Part shown: positions 10,930-19,394 of the stretch, piece by piece
Layout: each line of letters begins with the position of its first letter
Position numbering within the stretch: the first letter of the stretch is position 1
Assembly (NCBI GenBank): GCA_017308475.1
Contig: JAFKEU010000004.1
Span: forward strand, 496,001-560,000
Direction of reading: 5' to 3'
DNA from: Alphaproteobacteria bacterium
GTDB lineage: Bacteria; Pseudomonadota; Alphaproteobacteria; Micropepsales; Micropepsaceae
DNA: 64,000 bases
Notes under the pieces: model-generated
Seen by the model: the letters and a program-made list of their open reading frames with translations, nothing else
Databases searched by the model: none
What the model was told of the DNA's origin: nothing
Position numbers and translations under genes: made by a program

Positions 10930-11565
10930 ATGCGGACCCAGTCTAGGCGAACGGCCGGCGACATTCTCTACAATTTCCACTGGGTGGTCCCGGGCGAGGC
11001 AGCGCGCGCCATGCAGGCCTGGGCCGGCGGCGTCGAACGTTTCCTGAAACGCCGCGGCATTCGCGCCATCATCAATCTGCGGGGCCGCAACGACGACCTT
11101 TCATGGTGGAAGAAGGAAACTGCGCTCGCGCAGAGGAACGGCATCGCCCATCTGGATGCCATGCTGGACTCGCGCAAACTGCCCACGCGCGAGATGCTGG
11201 TACGACTGGTGGAGGCGTTCGACGAAGCGCCGCGTCCCTTCATGCTGAAATGCTCGGGCGGGCAGGACCGCACCAGCTTCGCCGCCGCGCTTTATCTGGT
11301 GCACCGTGGCGGCTGGACGGCGATGGATGCGGCGCGCCGGCAATTCGCCCGCTTTCCCTATCTGCATTTTCCCAAACGGCACCAGCGTTGGCTGAAGCCT
11401 TTTCTGGAATTTGCGGCCGAGGATGCGAAAGGCGCGCCGCTGGCCGCGTGGGTCCGTGACCGCTATACGCCCGAACGCGCCAAGGTCTGGCTGGATGCGC
11501 ATGGGATGGCTGGCAGCTACAAGGCGATCTTTTCGAAGCCCACGCGCAGTCCTTTTCAGTGGTGA
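10930..11565 (+). CDS. Dual-specificity/tyrosine-phosphatase-like protein (CX5R)
   Basis: The 211-residue protein carries the cysteine phosphatase loop CSGGQDRTS (C-X5-R) in the middle, preceded by a hydrophobic strand (FMLKC), and the upstream block GIRAIINLRGRNDD, typical of bacterial dual-specificity-like phosphatases. The usual His before the Cys is Lys here. After the loop comes AAALYLVHRGGWTAMDAARRQF. It is likely cytoplasmic, as no signal peptide is seen; substrates could be protein phospho-residues, phosphoinositides or nucleotides. The gene overlaps the downstream alkB by seven bases, suggesting translational coupling. Confidence 0.75.
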   Translation: MRTQSRRTAGDILYNFHWVVPGEAARAMQAWAGGVERFLKRRGIRAIINLRGRNDDLSWWKKETALAQRNGIAHLDAMLDSRKLPTREMLVRLVEAFDEAPRPFMLKCSGGQDRTSFAAALYLVHRGGWTAMDAARRQFARFPYLHFPKRHQRWLKPFLEFAAEDAKGAPLAAWVRDRYTPERAKVWLDAHGMAGSYKAIFSKPTRSPFQW

Positions 11566-12185
11566 GGGTGACCATCGCGCCGGGCGTGATCCTGTGGCGC
11601 CAATGGTATTCACCGGAGGAACAGAAGGCGCTGCTGGCCGATATATTCACGCGGCTCGAGGCCGCTCCGCTCTACCGGCCCGCAATGCCGGGCTCCGGCA
11701 AGCCCTTTTCGGTCGAGGAAAGCAATTTCGGCCCGCTTGGCTGGGTGTCGGACAAGGCGGGCTATCGCTATCAGCCCACCCATCCTGTGACCGGCAGGCC
11801 CTGGCCGGAAATTCCTGCGGCCCTCGCCGCCCTGTGGCAGGCGGTGGCGTCCCAGTTCCTTCCGGCTCCGCCGCCGGTTTCCTGCTGCCTGGTCAATCTC
11901 TACCGCGATGGTGCGCGCATGGGCCAGCACCAGGATCGCGACGAGGCAGATGCCAGCGCTCCGGTGATCGGAGTTTCGCTGGGCGATGAGGCCGTGTTCC
12001 GCATCGGCGGCATCACCCGCAAGGACCCGACCCGCGGCGTGACGCTGGCGTCGGGGGACGTCATCGCCTTTGGCGGCCCCGCGCGGCTGGCCTTTCACGG
12101 CATCGACCGGGTGCGGGCGGGAACTTCGACCCTGGTTCCAGGCGGCGGCCGGCTGAGCCTGACGCTGCGGCATGTGCCCGGATAA
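11559..12185 (+). CDS. alkB: Alpha-ketoglutarate-dependent dioxygenase AlkB
   Basis: AlkB reverses alkylation damage (1-methyladenine, 3-methylcytosine) with Fe(II), 2-oxoglutarate and oxygen. The 208-residue protein has NLYRDGARMGQHQDRDE with the HxD iron ligands, SLGDEAVFRIGG, GDVIAFGGPARLAFHGIDR with the second His ligand, and a C-terminal RLSLTLRHV for 2-oxoglutarate binding. The start is a GTG inside the end of the phosphatase gene, seven bases of overlap; no later start preserves the N-terminal APGVILWRQW segment. No ada or other alkylation-repair gene is adjacent. Confidence 0.93.
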   Translation: MVRVTIAPGVILWRQWYSPEEQKALLADIFTRLEAAPLYRPAMPGSGKPFSVEESNFGPLGWVSDKAGYRYQPTHPVTGRPWPEIPAALAALWQAVASQFLPAPPPVSCCLVNLYRDGARMGQHQDRDEADASAPVIGVSLGDEAVFRIGGITRKDPTRGVTLASGDVIAFGGPARLAFHGIDRVRAGTSTLVPGGGRLSLTLRHVPG

Positions 12186-12214
12186 AAAAAGCCCCCGGCT
12201 GGGGGGCCGGGGGC
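12184..12214 (-). terminator. Terminator, minus direction
   Basis: A nine-base-pair GC stem (GCCCCCGGC with GCCGGGGGC) is followed on the minus strand by seven T. It sits at the 3' ends of the convergent alkB and glutamine-amidotransferase genes and probably ends the minus-strand unit 220 bases after its last stop; the hairpin alone could also slow transcription from alkB. Confidence 0.8.
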
Positions 12215-12432
12215 AATGGTGCGCTTTAATGCGCGAGAAGCAACCCGGGAGGGGATGACCGGGGCTCCTCATGAAAGCTGGCGGACCATAAGCGAGCGGG
12301 GGGCAGTGCCACGGTCCACTCCAACCTTCACATTCAAAACTATGCTGAAATGCAACAGGTTTCAAGAAAATAGACCAACCGTCCTAATTATTTCATTTTA
12401 AGAGTGACAGAGGTATTTCTGCCACAATCTTT

Positions 12433-13164
12433 TTACAGCCGATTCGCCGCCAGGGCCGCCCCAAACGCGCCGAAAATCGCCCCGTCGAGCGGATTTTCGG
12501 CCCAGGACCATTCCGGGTGCCATTGCACGCCCAGCAGGAATCCGGGGCCGCCACTGACTGCCTCGATAAGGCCGTCGGGAGCCACGGCTTCGACCGCAAG
12601 TCCGGGCGCAAGACGCTCGATGCCCTGATGATGCAGGGAATTGACCATCGCCTCCCCTGCTCCCGCCAGCCGGGCCAGCACGCCGCCTTCCGCGATGCGG
12701 ACGGAATGGGCAGGGCCATACTGCACGTCCAGAGGCGCACTTTCGTCCTCGCGGTGGTCCAGCCGTCCCGGCATCTCGTGGACATGCTGGTGCAGCGTTC
12801 CGCCCAGTGCCACGTTCAGCTCCTGAAAGCCCCGGCAGATGCACAGCAGCGGCTTACCCGCCGCGATGGCGGCACGCAGCAGCGGCAGGGCGGTGGCGTC
12901 GCGCGCGGCATCGAGCAGGCGGGCGTCGCGTGGCTGCGTGCCACCGTAAAGGGCGGGCGCCACATTGGATGGCGAGCCGGCGAACAGAAGCCCATCCACC
13001 GCCGCCAGCACATCGTCCACCGGCAGCGGCGCATCGGTGACGGGGATCAGCAGCGGCAGCGCACCCGCGCCGTCCCGCACCGCGCGGACATATTCGTCAT
13101 TGGCCTGGTGCACGGACATTCCATCGGACAGCCGGCGGTCGCAGGGGATGCCGACAACCGGCAT
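12433..13164 (-). CDS. Class-I glutamine amidotransferase, gamma-glutamyl-gamma-aminobutyrate hydrolase (peptidase C26) family
   Basis: A 243-residue member of the PuuD-like family, which hydrolyses gamma-glutamyl amides such as gamma-glutamyl-GABA in polyamine breakdown. Visible motifs are the N-terminal VVGIPCDRR, the oxyanion segment GLLFAGSPSNVAPALY, the nucleophile elbow LLCICRGFQELNVALGG with the catalytic Cys, VNSLHHQGI, and the C-terminal catalytic His-Glu in GVQWHPEW. The ATG overlaps the lolA-like stop codon by one base. Other putrescine-pathway genes are not nearby, so the substrate is uncertain. Confidence 0.88.
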   Translation of the reverse strand: MPVVGIPCDRRLSDGMSVHQANDEYVRAVRDGAGALPLLIPVTDAPLPVDDVLAAVDGLLFAGSPSNVAPALYGGTQPRDARLLDAARDATALPLLRAAIAAGKPLLCICRGFQELNVALGGTLHQHVHEMPGRLDHREDESAPLDVQYGPAHSVRIAEGGVLARLAGAGEAMVNSLHHQGIERLAPGLAVEAVAPDGLIEAVSGGPGFLLGVQWHPEWSWAENPLDGAIFGAFGAALAANRL

Positions 13165-13817
13165 CAGTTGCGGCTTTGCTTCATCTTGACGGGGGGCGCC
13201 TTCACCGGCACGGCGAACAGGGACTGCTCCAGCACCGCGTCCCTTTGCGGCTGCTGCAGCGCCACGGTGGTGCTGCCGCCCTGGTTGTCCTTCACCGTCC
13301 ATTGCCGCAGTTCCAGGCTGGGGGCATCGAACACCAGCGCGATATTGGAATTGTTTCTGTTGGTGCTGGTGCGGGCCTGGACCACGATGGCGCCGTCGCG
13401 GTTGTCCACCCCTATCACCGCCGGGTTGGTCTTGAGGTCGACCTTGTCGTTGAGCAAGAGCCCCAGCGGGGTATCCGAAAGGTCGTAGTGGTCGATGGTA
13501 TTGAGCCGTGCATTCTTCACATAGACGGTGCCGCCGGTGGCCACGATCAGGACCGGGCTGGGCGGGCGATAGGCGAAGCGGATCTTGCCGGGCTTTTCCA
13601 GATAAAGCTCGCCCTGGTCCACCTGGCCGTCCGGCCCGATCTGCAGGAACCCGCTTTTGAGGGTGTGGATGGCATTGAGCGCGGCGCTCACCCGGTCCAG
13701 CTCGGCCTTCTGCTCGTCGCTGTAGGCCTGATGCAGCCTGCGCGGCGCAGGCTGGCCGGCGCCGCCCAATGCGATGACGGCGGCAAAGGCACAAAGAATG
13801 GGAACAAGGCGGCGCAT
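13164..13817 (-). CDS. LolA-like outer-membrane lipoprotein carrier protein
   Basis: A 217-residue periplasmic protein with an N-terminal signal peptide (RRLVPILCAFAAVIALGGAG) and a LolA/DUF-like half-barrel domain: LNAIHTLKSGFLQIGPDGQVDQGELYLEKPGKIRFAY is the diagnostic block, followed by VIVATGGTVYVKN and the DTPLGLLLNDKV segment. LolA carries lipoproteins from LolCDE to LolB across the periplasm. Alphaproteobacterial LolA proteins look like this, though a role for a paralogue in sensing or transport of other lipids cannot be excluded. It is immediately upstream of the amidotransferase gene with a one-base overlap. Confidence 0.85.
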   Translation of the reverse strand: MRRLVPILCAFAAVIALGGAGQPAPRRLHQAYSDEQKAELDRVSAALNAIHTLKSGFLQIGPDGQVDQGELYLEKPGKIRFAYRPPSPVLIVATGGTVYVKNARLNTIDHYDLSDTPLGLLLNDKVDLKTNPAVIGVDNRDGAIVVQARTSTNRNNSNIALVFDAPSLELRQWTVKDNQGGSTTVALQQPQRDAVLEQSLFAVPVKAPPVKMKQSRN

Positions 13818-13911
13818 GGGGTGACAACTCGCACGGGAAAATGGAGGAATTCGGGCGATTTACCCCCGGCAATCCGCAAGATAGATTCAACGCGCCAATT
13901 AGCAAGAATTC

Positions 13912-14904
13912 ATGTCCGATCCCATTTTTCCCCATATCGCGGTGCTGGGCGCGGGCGCCTGGGGCACTGCGCTGGCCCTGGCCGCCAATGCGGCGGGCCG
14001 CAGAACCACGCTTTGGGTGCGCGAGCCCGATGTGCTGGAGGCCCTGAAGGCCGGACGTGAAAATCGCTTCCTGCCGGGCATTGCACTGCCGCCGGACCTT
14101 GGCTTGACCGGAGACCTGGCAGAGGCGGCAAGGGCCGATGCCCTGCTGCTGGTGGTGCCGGCGCAGGTGCTGGGCATCTTTGCCGCCACGCTGAAGCCGC
14201 ACCTGCGACCGGGCACACCGCTGGTAATCTGTGCCAAGGGCATCGAGAAGGAGAGCGGCCGCCTGGTGACCGAGATCGTGGCCGATGCCCTGCCCGGCTT
14301 TCCCCTGGCGCTGCTGTCGGGTCCCAGCTTCGCGCGCGATGTGGCGCGGGGCCTGCCCACCGCCGTCACCATCGCCGCGAAAGGCGACCTGGCCGCGCGG
14401 CTGCAGGCGTCCCTGGGTTCGGCCACATTCCGGCCTTACGCCAGCGACGATCCCATAGGCGTGGCGCTGGGCGGCGCGGCGAAAAATGTCTACGCCATCG
14501 CCTGCGGCGTGGTGGAGGGCATGGGACTGGGAGAGAATGCGCGCGCCGCGCTTCTTGCGCGCAGCTTTGCCGAACTGGCGCGGCTGGGCGAGGCTCTGGG
14601 TGCCCGGCGCGAGACGTTGATGGGCCTGTCGGGGCTGGGCGACCTGGTGCTGACTGCCACCAGCCCGTCGTCGCGCAATTTCTCTTTCGGCATGGAACTG
14701 GGACGCGGCGCCGGGCTGGCAGAGCTGACCCAGCCCGGCCGCCCGCTGGCCGAAGGCGTTGCCACCGCGCCGGCGCTGGTGGCGCGGGCGAAGAAAGAGG
14801 GCGTGGAGCTTCCCATAGCCGAGGCCGTGGCCGACCTGCTGGGCGGGGTGCCCGCGGGTGAAGCAGTGATGCGGCTGATGGGCCGTCCCCTGAAACCGGA
14901 GTGA
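13912..14904 (+). CDS. gpsA: Glycerol-3-phosphate dehydrogenase [NAD(P)+]
   Basis: GpsA reduces dihydroxyacetone phosphate to sn-glycerol-3-phosphate for phospholipid synthesis. The 330-residue protein begins with the Rossmann motif LGAGAWGTALALAAN, has the family signature LLSGPSFARDVARGLPTAVTIA, then ALGGAAKNVYAIACGVVEGM and GLSGLGDLVLTATS with the catalytic Lys region. Length is typical. The EVE-domain gene starts three bases after its stop, so they are co-transcribed. A very long open frame on the opposite strand here is a composition artefact. Confidence 0.97.
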   Translation: MSDPIFPHIAVLGAGAWGTALALAANAAGRRTTLWVREPDVLEALKAGRENRFLPGIALPPDLGLTGDLAEAARADALLLVVPAQVLGIFAATLKPHLRPGTPLVICAKGIEKESGRLVTEIVADALPGFPLALLSGPSFARDVARGLPTAVTIAAKGDLAARLQASLGSATFRPYASDDPIGVALGGAAKNVYAIACGVVEGMGLGENARAALLARSFAELARLGEALGARRETLMGLSGLGDLVLTATSPSSRNFSFGMELGRGAGLAELTQPGRPLAEGVATAPALVARAKKEGVELPIAEAVADLLGGVPAGEAVMRLMGRPLKPE

Positions 14905-14907
14905 AGC

Positions 14908-15324
14908 ATGGCGTATTGGCTGTTCAAGAGCGAGCCCGAAGCCTGGTCCTGGGCGCAGCAGAAGAAGAAGGGCGCGAAGGGCGAGCCCTGGAGCGGGGTG
15001 CGCAACCACACCGCCAAGCTGAACATGATGAAGATGAAGAAGGGTGACCTGGGTTTCTTCTATCATTCGGGCGCCGAAAAGGCCGTTGTCGGCATCGTCG
15101 AGGTGATCGGCGAATACCGCCCCGATCCCACCGACGAGAAGGGCGTATTCGGGCTGGTGGACGTGAAGGCGGTGGAGGATATGCCACGGCCCGTGACCCT
15201 GGCCGATGTGAAGGCCAATCCGAAGCTGAAAGCCATGAGCCTGGTCACCAGTTTCCGCCTGTCGGTGCAGCCGGTGCTGGACAGCGAGTGGAAAGAGCTC
15301 TGCCGGATGGGCGGGCTGAAATAG
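14908..15324 (+). CDS. EVE domain-containing protein
   Basis: A 138-residue EVE-domain protein (the PUA-like fold of human THYN1), thought to read modified bases in nucleic acids. It begins AYWLFKSEPEAWSW, the standard EVE opening, followed by WSGVRNHTAKLNMMKMKKGDLGFFYHS and AVVGIVEVIGEYRPDPT. The domain fills the whole protein. It is coupled to gpsA by a three-base gap; the gpsA-EVE order is common in this class without known functional meaning. Confidence 0.92.
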   Translation: MAYWLFKSEPEAWSWAQQKKKGAKGEPWSGVRNHTAKLNMMKMKKGDLGFFYHSGAEKAVVGIVEVIGEYRPDPTDEKGVFGLVDVKAVEDMPRPVTLADVKANPKLKAMSLVTSFRLSVQPVLDSEWKELCRMGGLK

Positions 15325-15336
15325 GCCGCGGGCGGG

Positions 15337-15897
15337 CTAGCCGCGCGTGTAGCGCCACACATGCATGGGCGGCAGGTTCGCCCACACCACACTGCGTGCG
15401 ACGGCGACGCGGTGGCCACCCGGCAGCGGCGGCAACGGGCTGTAACTGAACTGCACAAAGACGCCGCCCTCACCAAGTACGTCCAGCGCCTGGCCCAGGA
15501 ACCGGCGTCGTCTGGCCTTGCTGAGCCCCAGTACCGGCAGGCCCGAGACGATGGCCTTGAGCGGGCGGTCTTGAACCAGTTCGGCGAAGGCGAAGGCATC
15601 GCCCTGGATGAGCGTGATTCCGGGGAAGCGCCGGCGCAGATGGCCGCAAAATTCCGGCTCCCATTCGATGGCGAGGAGGTCGGCGGGCGCAACGCCGCGC
15701 GCCAGCAGCGCCGCGGTGACCGCGCCGGAGCCGGGGCCCAGTTCCAGCACCGCGCCGGGCCTGCGGGGATCGACCGCGGCGGCAATGGCGCGGCCCAGGA
15801 CGGGGCCGGAGGGTACCGGGGATGCAACTTTCAGGGGGTTGGCAAGAAAGGCGCGCCAGAAGGGCAGTTCGAAGATGGCCTGGGACATGGATAGCAA
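15337..15897 (-). CDS. SAM-dependent methyltransferase, phospholipid N-methyltransferase (PmtA)-like
   Basis: A 186-residue class I methyltransferase. The N-terminal FWRAFLANPLKVASPVPSGPVLGRAIA and motif I VLELGPGSGAVTAALLARG resemble Rhodobacter/Rhizobium PmtA, which methylates phosphatidylethanolamine towards phosphatidylcholine, and related rRNA dimethylase-like folds. Motif VLELGPGSG is the SAM-binding loop, followed by IEWEPEFCGHLRRRFP (acidic ribose ligand) and AIVSGLPVLGLS in place of NPPY. Two starts are possible, 15897 or the ATG at 15888. Phospholipid methylation is inference from overall pattern; a different small-molecule target is possible. Confidence 0.7.
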   Translation of the reverse strand: MLSMSQAIFELPFWRAFLANPLKVASPVPSGPVLGRAIAAAVDPRRPGAVLELGPGSGAVTAALLARGVAPADLLAIEWEPEFCGHLRRRFPGITLIQGDAFAFAELVQDRPLKAIVSGLPVLGLSKARRRRFLGQALDVLGEGGVFVQFSYSPLPPLPGGHRVAVARSVVWANLPPMHVWRYTRG

Positions 15898-15966
15898 ATG
15901 CCCGGCGGGCGGGCGGGGTTCCCGTGCCGTCGGAGATAGCCTGTGGCGGATGACTGCGCGGGAGCC

Positions 15967-17118
15967 TCAGGCGGCGGACGTAAAAGTCTCCGCCAGTCGC
16001 GCATACATCTGCGCCAGCGTCCGCTCCCGGTCCCGCGCCGAGGTGAGGCCGGTCTCGGCAGCCTGGAGGCGGGCGTCGAGACGGCTCTCGTCGTCGCGCG
16101 CCATGCCGATCTGGCCCTGGAGCGTTTCGATGTCCTGGACGATCGCCGCGAACCGGGCGGCCGACTGTTCGCCCTGCTGCTGCAGGCCGTCGCCGAATTT
16201 CCGCTCGAGCTCTGCGAACCGGGCGGTGGACTGTTCGCCCCGCTGCTGCAGATCGTCGCCGAATTTCCGTTCGAGCGCCGCGAACCGGGCGGTGGACCGT
16301 TCGTCCTGCTGCTGCAGATCGTCGCCGAATTTCCGTTCGAGCACCGCGAACCGGGCGGTGGACTGTTCGTCCTGCTGCTGCAGATCGTCGCCGAATTTCC
16401 GTTCGAGCACCGCGAACCGAGCCAGGGTCTGTTCGCCCTGTTGCCGCAGATCGTCGCCGAATTTCCGTTCGAGCTGGGCGAGACGGATCGAGGCCAATTC
16501 ATCGCTCTGCCGCAGGTCGGCGGCGCGACTGCGCTCAAGCTCCGCGAAGCGGGCCGCGGTCTGTTCATCCTGCTGCTGCAGATCGGCCGCGCGGTCGCGC
16601 TCAAACCCCGCGAACCGGCCAGCCAGGTTTTCAATCTCTGCGGCGGCTTGTGCGTCACGGTCGCGCAATTCCTGCGTGGTCCGGTCGGTCTCTTCGGCGC
16701 GAATCTGCGCGGCGCGGGCGAGCTCCGTCATCTGAAGCTGGAGTTCGTGAATGTTGAGGCGAAGACGCTGCGTCTCCTCCCGCGAGGCGGCGAGATCCGT
16801 GGACAGCGCCCCGATGGCATCGTTCAGCGCGGCGATGTCGGCTTTCGCCTGGCAGACCGCAGCTTCGTTCTCGCCACAGATCAGGGAAAAATCCTGGAGG
16901 ATGTCGTGGAGGGTCTCGCGCAACGGTTCGGGATCGAAATCCCGCTCGAGGCAATCCACCCGTTCGCCCAGAACCTGGAAGTAATCCATCTGCCTGTTGG
17001 TGGCGCTTTTGAACTTGAGCACGATATCGGCGATGGAGCGGGCATCTGCCGCTTCATCCTGCATATCCTCGAATGACACGTTCGCTGTCATCAGGGTCCC
17101 CATCGAAGGTGCCATCAT
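15967..17118 (-). CDS. Coiled-coil protein with tandem 22-residue repeats
   Basis: I do not recognise a named family. The 383-residue protein has a mixed N-terminal part (1-90), a long coiled coil rich in Ala, Glu, Arg and Gln from about 90, and then seven consecutive 22-residue repeats from residue 168 to 321 with core residues RFAxLERKFGDDLQQ. Hydrophobic residues fall at positions 2, 5, 9 and 13 of each unit, an 11-residue (hendecad) spacing, which suggests a long amphipathic helix or right-handed coiled coil like apolipoprotein 22-mers. No signal peptide or membrane segment. The repeats end in a non-repeated helical tail (DIETLQGQIGMARDDESRLDARLQAAE). It stands alone between oppositely placed neighbours. 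Confidence 0.75.
   Translation of the reverse strand: MMAPSMGTLMTANVSFEDMQDEAADARSIADIVLKFKSATNRQMDYFQVLGERVDCLERDFDPEPLRETLHDILQDFSLICGENEAAVCQAKADIAALNDAIGALSTDLAASREETQRLRLNIHELQLQMTELARAAQIRAEETDRTTQELRDRDAQAAAEIENLAGRFAGFERDRAADLQQQDEQTAARFAELERSRAADLRQSDELASIRLAQLERKFGDDLRQQGEQTLARFAVLERKFGDDLQQQDEQSTARFAVLERKFGDDLQQQDERSTARFAALERKFGDDLQQRGEQSTARFAELERKFGDGLQQQGEQSAARFAAIVQDIETLQGQIGMARDDESRLDARLQAAETGLTSARDRERTLAQMYARLAETFTSAA
16156..16617 (-). repeat. Seven tandem 66-bp coding repeats
   Basis: A 66-base period is visible directly: the string GCGAACCGGGCGG recurs at intervals of 66 bases. The units encode 22 residues each, in frame. Units 3 to 7 are nearly identical, while units 1 and 2 differ more, consistent with recent expansion of the inner copies. 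Confidence 0.9.
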
Positions 17119-17196
17119 CGGGGAACTTGGTTAATGGCCGATTACCACGTACGCTTGCGCACGAAGATCGCATAAAATCGCGAAAAAACCCGGACG

Positions 17197-17670
17197 TTAC
17201 AGATACTTGCGCAACGTCACCATGTACGGCGCATAGCCGGACGCCTGGTAGGCGCGGATGGCGCGGGCATTTGCCGCCAAAACGCCGATGGTCATCAGCC
17301 GGTGGCCGCAGGCGCGGGACCAATCCTCGCAGGCCTGGATCAGCGCCTTGCCGTGGCCGGCGCCGCGCGCGGCCGGCTCCACGAAGATTTCGGCCAGAAA
17401 GCCGTGGCGGCGTTCGGGCTCGGCGATGAAAAGCTCGCCATGCTCCTCATGGGCGAAGGCCCAGCCCACGGCGCGGCCGTCCTGTTCGGCGATGAAGATG
17501 GCACCGTGCCTCTCGGCGCAGCGATGCTGCACCTGGTGCCAGTGATCGGTGGCGAAATCCGGATCAGTGCGGCGGTTGGCCTCGAAGGCGGCTTCATAGT
17601 CCTGAAGCTGCCGGATAAAGGCCAGGATCGCCGGTTCATCCTGGGGCAGGCGGGCATCGCGGACCATCAT
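17197..17670 (-). CDS. GNAT family N-acetyltransferase
   Basis: A 157-residue acetyltransferase. The acetyl-CoA binding block is FLAEIFVEPAARGAGHGKALIQACEDWSRACG with the R/Q-x-x-G-x-G/A pattern (RGAGHG), followed by LMTIGVLAANARAIRAYQASGY, the usual C-terminal half of the fold. The acceptor is unknown. It lies 14 bases after the end of the region upstream of pntB on the same strand, so it precedes rather than follows that operon in the map, and could be read from pnt transcripts. Confidence 0.85.
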   Translation of the reverse strand: MMVRDARLPQDEPAILAFIRQLQDYEAAFEANRRTDPDFATDHWHQVQHRCAERHGAIFIAEQDGRAVGWAFAHEEHGELFIAEPERRHGFLAEIFVEPAARGAGHGKALIQACEDWSRACGHRLMTIGVLAANARAIRAYQASGYAPYMVTLRKYL

Positions 17671-17683
17671 GGCAGTGCCCCTG

Positions 17684-19084
17684 TCAGTGATCGAGCGCCT
17701 TGACGATTTCTTCCGTCATTTTCTTGGCGTCGCCGAACAGCATCATGGTGTTGTCGCGGAAGAACAGCTCGTTCTCCACCCCCGCATACCCTGCGCCCAT
17801 GCCGCGCTTGACGAACAGCACGGTCTTCGCGTTTTCCACATCCAGCACCGGCATGCCGTAGATGGGCGACTTGGGATCGGATTTGGCCGCGGGGTTGGTG
17901 ACGTCATTGGCGCCGATCACATAGGCGACGTCGGTCTGGGCGAACTGGGAGTTGATGTCTTCCAGTTCGAACACCTCGTCATATGGCACGTTGGCCTCGG
18001 CCAGCAGGACGTTCATGTGGCCGGGCATGCGGCCGGCCACCGGATGGATGGCGTAGGAGACCTTGACGCCTTCCTTCTTCAGCTTGTCGGCCATCTCCCG
18101 GACCGCGTGCTGGGCCTGGGCCACCGCCATGCCGTAGCCGGGCACGATGATGACGGAAGAGGCATTCTTCATGATGAAGGCCGCGTCGTCGGACGAACCC
18201 TGCTTGACGGGGCGGGTTTCCTTCTGCGCCGTGGCGGGGCCGGTGTCGCCGCCAAAGCCGCCCGCGATCACGCTGATGAAGCTGCGGTTCATGGCCTTGC
18301 ACATGATGTAGGACAGGATCGCGCCCGAGGAGCCGACCAGCGCGCCGGTGATGATGAGGGCGGTATTCTCCAGCGTGAAGCCGATGCCGGCCGCCGCCCA
18401 GCCGGAATAGGAATTCAGCATCGACACGACCACCGGCATGTCGGCGCCGCCGATGGGGATGATAAGGGTGATGCCGAAGACGAAGGACAGCGCGGCGATG
18501 GACCAGAAGGCCCAGTGCGGCTGGTCCATGGTGAAGTGGACGATCAGGCCCACAATGACGAGGGCGATCAGAAGGTTCAGCAAATGGCGCGCGGGCAGCA
18601 TGATCGGCGCGCCGCTCATGTTGCCGTTGAGCTTGGCAAAGGCAATGATCGAACCGGCGAAGGTGATGGCACCGATGGCGACGCCCAAACTCATTTCCAC
18701 CAGCGACTGGGTGCGGATGGCGCCCTCATAGCCAATGCCGAATGCTTCGGGCGAATAAAGCGCCGCGGCCGCCGTGAGCACCGCCGCAAGGCCAACCAGC
18801 GAATGGAAGGCGGCGACCAGCTGGGGCATCGCGGTCATGGCGATGCGCCTGGCCATGACGGCGCCGATGCCGCCGCCAATGGCGATGCCGCCCACGATCA
18901 GGGCCCAGGTGAGCGGATCGGAGACGCCGGCCACCCACAGGGTGGTGAGCATGGCGACCAGCATGCCGATCATGCCGTTGCGGTTGCCGGTGCGCGACGA
19001 GGCGGGCGACGACAGGCCCTTCAGGGCCAGGATGAAGAGAACGCCGGAGAGCAGGTACAGAAGGGCAGCGATATCGGCTTTCAT
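17684..19084 (-). CDS. pntB: NAD(P) transhydrogenase subunit beta
   Basis: The beta subunit of the proton-translocating transhydrogenase, which uses the proton gradient to make NADPH from NADH. The 466-residue protein has a membrane domain of about eight to nine helices at residues 1-270 (IAALLYLLSGVLFILALKGL at the start), and a C-terminal NADP(H)-binding domain III with IIVPGYGMAVAQAQHAV, VSYAIHPVAGRMPGHMNVLLAEA and VYVIGANDVTNPAA. Length is normal. It ends the pnt operon, four bases after the small membrane subunit. Confidence 0.97.
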   Translation of the reverse strand: MKADIAALLYLLSGVLFILALKGLSSPASSRTGNRNGMIGMLVAMLTTLWVAGVSDPLTWALIVGGIAIGGGIGAVMARRIAMTAMPQLVAAFHSLVGLAAVLTAAAALYSPEAFGIGYEGAIRTQSLVEMSLGVAIGAITFAGSIIAFAKLNGNMSGAPIMLPARHLLNLLIALVIVGLIVHFTMDQPHWAFWSIAALSFVFGITLIIPIGGADMPVVVSMLNSYSGWAAAGIGFTLENTALIITGALVGSSGAILSYIMCKAMNRSFISVIAGGFGGDTGPATAQKETRPVKQGSSDDAAFIMKNASSVIIVPGYGMAVAQAQHAVREMADKLKKEGVKVSYAIHPVAGRMPGHMNVLLAEANVPYDEVFELEDINSQFAQTDVAYVIGANDVTNPAAKSDPKSPIYGMPVLDVENAKTVLFVKRGMGAGYAGVENELFFRDNTMMLFGDAKKMTEEIVKALDH

Positions 19085-19088
19085 GGCC

Positions 19089-19394
19089 CTATTTCGCCTT
19101 CTTCTTGTACATCGCCAGCATGCGGGCGGTGACCAGGAAACCGCCGAAGATGTTCACCGAGGCGAGAATGAGCGAGACAAAGCCCAGGATCTTCGAGGCC
19201 CAGGAGTCGGACCCCAGCGCGGGCACGGCCACGGCGATAAGAGCGCCCACGATGATGACCGAGGAGATGGCGTTGGTGACGCTCATCAGCGGGGTGTGCA
19301 GCGCGGGGGTGACACCCCAGACGACGAAATAGCCGACAAAGATCGCCAGCACGAAGATGGAAAGCCGGAAGACAAACGGGTCGATGGCTTCCAT
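19089..19394 (-). CDS. pntAB: NAD(P) transhydrogenase subunit alpha 2 (membrane part)
   Basis: The 101-residue membrane portion of the alpha subunit, encoded separately as in Rhodospirillum rubrum and other Alphaproteobacteria. Three membrane helices are visible, with FVLAIFVGYFVVWGVTPALHTPLMSVTNAISSVIIVGAL as the family block. It works with the soluble NAD(H)-binding PntAA and PntB. The gap of about 150 bases to pntAA contains a small palindromic repeat. Confidence 0.95.
   Translation of the reverse strand: MEAIDPFVFRLSIFVLAIFVGYFVVWGVTPALHTPLMSVTNAISSVIIVGALIAVAVPALGSDSWASKILGFVSLILASVNIFGGFLVTARMLAMYKKKAK

Noticed and set aside
12433..15066. An 877-codon open frame on the minus strand covering the amidotransferase, lolA-like and gpsA region
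   Set aside because: Only the last 243 codons match a protein family. The rest is antisense to gpsA and out of frame with lolA, both with clear family motifs, so the frame is open by GC composition.
16156..16617. Tandem 66-base repeats as a CRISPR array
   Set aside because: There are no spacers, the period is in frame, and the repeats encode a coiled-coil segment.
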